Source: Pseudomonas sp. IB20
Lineage (GTDB): Bacteria; Pseudomonadota; Gammaproteobacteria; Pseudomonadales; Pseudomonadaceae
DNA length: 64,000 bases
Reading direction: 5' to 3'
NCBI RefSeq assembly: GCF_009707325.1
Contig: NZ_CP046103.1
Span: 4,226,744 to 4,290,743, forward strand
In this document: piece after piece, positions 61,298-64,000 of the stretch
How the letters are laid out: each line of letters opens with the position of its first letter
Numbering within the stretch: the stretch's first letter is position 1
Made by a program: the position numbers and the translations under genes
Notes under the pieces: model-generated
Seen by the model: the letters and a program-made list of their open reading frames with translations, nothing else
Databases searched by the model: none
What the model was told of the DNA's origin: nothing

Positions 61298-62200
61298 ATG
61301 AACTGCATGATCTCAAAACGCTTGACCCCTTCGATGACCGCCCTGCAATGCTTCGAAGCCGCCGCCCGTCACCTGAGTTTCACCCGCGCCGCCGAAGAAC
61401 TGCACCTGACCCAGAGTGCGGTGAGCAAGCAAGTGGCACAGCTCGAAGAGATGCTGTGCCACAACCTGTTCGAACGGGTGCGCCAGCGTTTGTACCTGTC
61501 GCCGGCGGGCTCGCTGTACCTGGCCGAAGTGCACAAGATCCTCACCCAGGTGGACATCTCCAGCCGCTACATCCTCACCTACGGCGGCGAGACCGAAGTG
61601 CTGCGCATCGCCACCCAGCCGACGTTCGGCGACCGCTGGCTGGTGCCCAAGCTCAAGGATTTTGCGGCCAAACACCCGAATATCCACCTGGATGTGCGCA
61701 ACGAACTAGAGCCCTTCGACGTGTTGCAGGCCAAGGCCGACATCGCGTTTTTCTTCGGCCAGGGCTCGTGGCCGGGGGCGACTTGCATCGAGCTGTTTCG
61801 CGAAGCCGTGGTGCCGGTCTGTGCGCCGGGCTTTGTCGCTGAAGGCAGCGATGCTTCGTCGCGCCACACCTTGCTGCAATGCACGTCCCGCCCGCAAGCC
61901 TGGCACGAGTGGTTCCTGGAACAAGGCCTGCATTCGCAGAACAGCTACCACGGGCCGCGTTTCGACACGTTCTACATGTGCATCCGCGCGGCGCAATCGG
62001 GCTACGGCGTGGCGTTGGTGCCGCAGTATCTGGTGGCTGACGAGTTGGCCAATGGCAGCCTGATGATTCCCTGGGATTACACAATGCCCAGCACCGGCGC
62101 GCACTTTATCGCGCATGCCGAACATGCGGGCGAGATCCCCAAAGTGAAGGCCTTCCTCAACTGGATGGTGGACTACCTCAAAGCACATCCCGACTTTTAA
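61298..62200 (+). CDS. LysR-family transcriptional regulator (GcvA-like)
   Basis: 300 residues (or 297 from the second ATG at 61307). Winged helix LTPSMTALQCFEAAARHLSFTRAAEELHLTQSAVSKQV, then an effector domain. Divergent from the amino-acid binding protein and upstream of the aminotransferase, so it could control either. Confidence 0.88.
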   Translation: MNCMISKRLTPSMTALQCFEAAARHLSFTRAAEELHLTQSAVSKQVAQLEEMLCHNLFERVRQRLYLSPAGSLYLAEVHKILTQVDISSRYILTYGGETEVLRIATQPTFGDRWLVPKLKDFAAKHPNIHLDVRNELEPFDVLQAKADIAFFFGQGSWPGATCIELFREAVVPVCAPGFVAEGSDASSRHTLLQCTSRPQAWHEWFLEQGLHSQNSYHGPRFDTFYMCIRAAQSGYGVALVPQYLVADELANGSLMIPWDYTMPSTGAHFIAHAEHAGEIPKVKAFLNWMVDYLKAHPDF

Positions 62201-62289
62201 TAATGACCCGGCGACTTTATTTCGTTTGCGGCCAGGCCGGGCGCGCGGCTTAGATAAAAAGACGCCCGCCATTGCCGAGTCCGAGATTC

Positions 62290-63537
62290 ATGAGCCGCGA
62301 AACCATCAGCCAGTCGATTTCCATCGTTCACCCCATCAGCCTCAGCCACGGCAAGAACGCCGAGGTTTGGGACACCGCGGGCAAGCGCTACATCGATTTT
62401 GTCGGCGGCATCGGCGTGCTCAACCTCGGGCACTGCCACCCAGGCGTGGTCGCGGCGATTGTGCAGCAAGCAACTAAACTGACCCATTACGCGTTCAACG
62501 CCGTACCGCACGCGCCCTACATCGAACTGATGGGCCGTCTTACTGCGTTTATCCCAGTGGATTACCCGGTGAGCGGCATGCTCACCAACAGTGGCGCGGA
62601 AGCGGCGGAAAACGCCTTGAAGATCGTACGCGGCGCCACCGGCCGCACGGCGGTGATCGCCTTTGACGGCGCCTTTCACGGCCGTACCCTGGCCACGCTC
62701 AACCTCAATGGCAAGGTGGCGCCCTACAAACAAAAAGTCGGTGTACTGCCCGGGCCGGTGTATCACCTGCCCTACCCCAGCGCTGACAACGGCGTGACCT
62801 GCGCTGAGGCGCTGAAGGCCATGGACCGCCTGTTCAGCGTGGAAATCGACGTTGAGGATGTAGCCTGTTTCATCATCGAGCCGGTGCAAGGCGAAGGCGG
62901 TTTTCTGGCCTTGGACATCGAATTCGCCCACGCCCTGCGACGTTTCTGTGATGAGAAAAACATCCTGCTGATTGCCGACGAAATCCAGTCCGGCTTCGGG
63001 CGTACCGGCCAGCGCTTCGCCTTCTCGCGCCTGGGAATTGAACCGGACTTGATCCTGCTCGGCAAAAGCATCGCTGGTGGCGTGCCCTTGGGCGCGGTCG
63101 TCGGGCGTAAAGCCTTGCTCGACAACCTGCCCAAAGGCGGCCTGGGCGGCACCTACTCCGGCAACCCGATTGCTTGCGCGGCCGCATTGGCCACGCTGGA
63201 GGCAATGACGGATGAACACCTGCAAACCTGGGGTTCGCAACAGGAAGAAGCCATCGTCAGCCGTTATGAACAATGGCGTGCGCAAGGCGTGCCCTATCTG
63301 GGCCGCCTGACCGGCGTGGGCGCCATGCGCGGCATTGAGCTGGCCAACGCCGACGGCTCGCCGGCACCCAAGCAACTGAGCCAACTGCTGAGCCTGGCGC
63401 GGGACGCGGGTTTGCTGCTGATGCCCAGCGGCAAGTCGCGGCACATCATCCGCCTGCTGGCACCGCTGACCATTGAGCCTGCGGTGCTGGAGGAAGGCCT
63501 GGATATGCTCGAGGCCTGCCTCAGACAGCTGACTTAG
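62290..63537 (+). CDS. Class III aminotransferase (GABA/2-aminoadipate type)
   Basis: 415 residues from MSRETISQSISIVHP at 62290. PLP lysine Lys259 in LGKSIAGGVPLG; FVGGIGVLNLGHCHP, NSGAEAAENALKI and IADEIQSGFGRTG are intact. The GabT-like group transfers amino groups from omega-amino acids or 2-aminoadipate to 2-oxoglutarate. Which substrate is used cannot be told. About 90 bp after the LysR gene. Confidence 0.88.
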   Translation: MSRETISQSISIVHPISLSHGKNAEVWDTAGKRYIDFVGGIGVLNLGHCHPGVVAAIVQQATKLTHYAFNAVPHAPYIELMGRLTAFIPVDYPVSGMLTNSGAEAAENALKIVRGATGRTAVIAFDGAFHGRTLATLNLNGKVAPYKQKVGVLPGPVYHLPYPSADNGVTCAEALKAMDRLFSVEIDVEDVACFIIEPVQGEGGFLALDIEFAHALRRFCDEKNILLIADEIQSGFGRTGQRFAFSRLGIEPDLILLGKSIAGGVPLGAVVGRKALLDNLPKGGLGGTYSGNPIACAAALATLEAMTDEHLQTWGSQQEEAIVSRYEQWRAQGVPYLGRLTGVGAMRGIELANADGSPAPKQLSQLLSLARDAGLLLMPSGKSRHIIRLLAPLTIEPAVLEEGLDMLEACLRQLT

Positions 63538-63664
63538 TAGCGTGCATCAACCGGCTTACCGCCATTGGGCCAGTCGCGGATGTGGGTTAGGGACAAATCG
63601 ATGGACAAAACCGTGAAGTCTCAACGACTATCCACCGCCTAACCACACTGCACGCAAGCACCCC

Positions 63665-64000
63665 ATGCTCGATATCCTCCAAGGCACGCCCCTTTGGGTG
63701 TAAGCCGTTTACCTGTGGGTGTGTTACTACGGCATCAAGGCCTGCCTGGGTGGGCGCGAGAATCGTCGTTCGTTGATGATTCTGCCGGTGGTGTTGGTGG
63801 TGTGGTCGTTGATCTCGCTGACGCCTTCGATACTGTCGAGCAGCGCCTGGGTTGGCGGTGCTTTGGTCGCCAGCCTGGTGGGCATGTTGCTGTTCAACGC
63901 CGAAGGCGCGCGGCTCGATGCCAATGGCGAAACCCTGGTGTTGCCGGGCACCTGGAAAACCTTGCTGATCTCGCAGCTGTTTTTCGCGGTGAAGTATTAC
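63665..64000 (+). pseudogene. Membrane-protein gene (DUF6622-like) with a nonsense codon
   Basis: From ATG 63665 the frame reads MLDILQGTPLWV, then TAA at 63701-63703, then continues as AVYLWVCYYGIKACLGGRENRR and hydrophobic segments to the window end. One base change (TAA for TAT/TAC, giving Tyr) would restore a four-helix membrane protein of a type common in Pseudomonas. The C-terminus lies outside the window. Translation might restart further down, but no good ribosome site is seen. Confidence 0.7.

Noticed and set aside
62197..63444. Minus-strand frame of 415 codons over the class III aminotransferase
   Set aside because: Antisense to an intact enzyme with all catalytic motifs; no independent support.
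1..64000. CRISPR array, prophage or complete insertion sequence
   Set aside because: I looked for regularly spaced short repeats, integrase or transposase motifs and phage structural genes and found none. The repeats present are REP units or single tandem duplications.

Overview
The window looks like a piece of the chromosome of a Pseudomonas of the P. fluorescens group. The protein sequences and gene orders are typical of that group: guaB-guaA, der-bamB-yfgM-hisS-ispG-rodZ-pilW-rlmN-ndk, iscRSUA-hscBA-fdx-iscX, queA-tgt-yajC-secDF and bphOP. The DNA is GC-rich, and REP/REPIN elements of the GTGGGAGC(T/G)GGCTTGCC type lie between genes. The species cannot be fixed from this window.

Layout. 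Positions 1-3731: trehalose uptake and breakdown (treC, cut by the window edge, and treP) facing the regulator treR across a double operator. Then come a decayed aminoglycoside phosphotransferase fragment, guaA and guaB for GMP synthesis, and an upstream zinc-ribbon gene whose frame runs into guaB without a stop. Positions 8-16 kb: a TauE/SafE exporter facing a LysR gene, xseA, an M23 peptidase, leuA behind a small leader ORF, and the coupled omega-amidase/aminotransferase pair. Positions 16-38 kb: a dense core block, nearly all on the minus strand, covering ribosome assembly GTPase, outer-membrane assembly, histidyl-tRNA synthetase, isoprenoids, cell shape, pilus, rRNA/tRNA modification, the complete ISC Fe-S operon, cysE and trmJ, with suhB on the plus strand, then Sec accessory genes. 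Positions 38-40.6 kb: queuosine genes and tRNA-Leu(CAA).

Positions 40.6-47.6 kb form an accessory region: two LysE-family exporters, a helix-turn-helix/NBR1-like protein, a PH-domain protein, an astacin-like metalloprotease, a DUF3077-type protein behind a structured leader and a coupled small ORF, and a colicin-E3-type rRNase toxin with an overlapping candidate immunity gene and a third gene of unknown role. Positions 47.5-54 kb: a two-component system facing a sialidase-like/membrane/LtaS-like sulfatase operon. Positions 54-58 kb: a receiver-only regulator, then heme oxygenase and bacteriophytochrome. The end carries a kinase remnant, a PhoD-like phosphatase, an amino-acid binding protein, a LysR regulator, a class III aminotransferase, and a membrane-protein gene broken by a TAA at codon 13.

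The strongest unexplained pattern is a set of six near-perfect direct tandem duplications, all at gene boundaries, with periods 51, 38, 41, 52, 151 and 151 bp. They duplicate a start site with its ribosome binding site, a leader, terminators, a gene boundary and an operator region. They may be real recent duplications. The exact 151 bp period seen twice also matches a common short-read length, so an assembly artefact must be excluded first.
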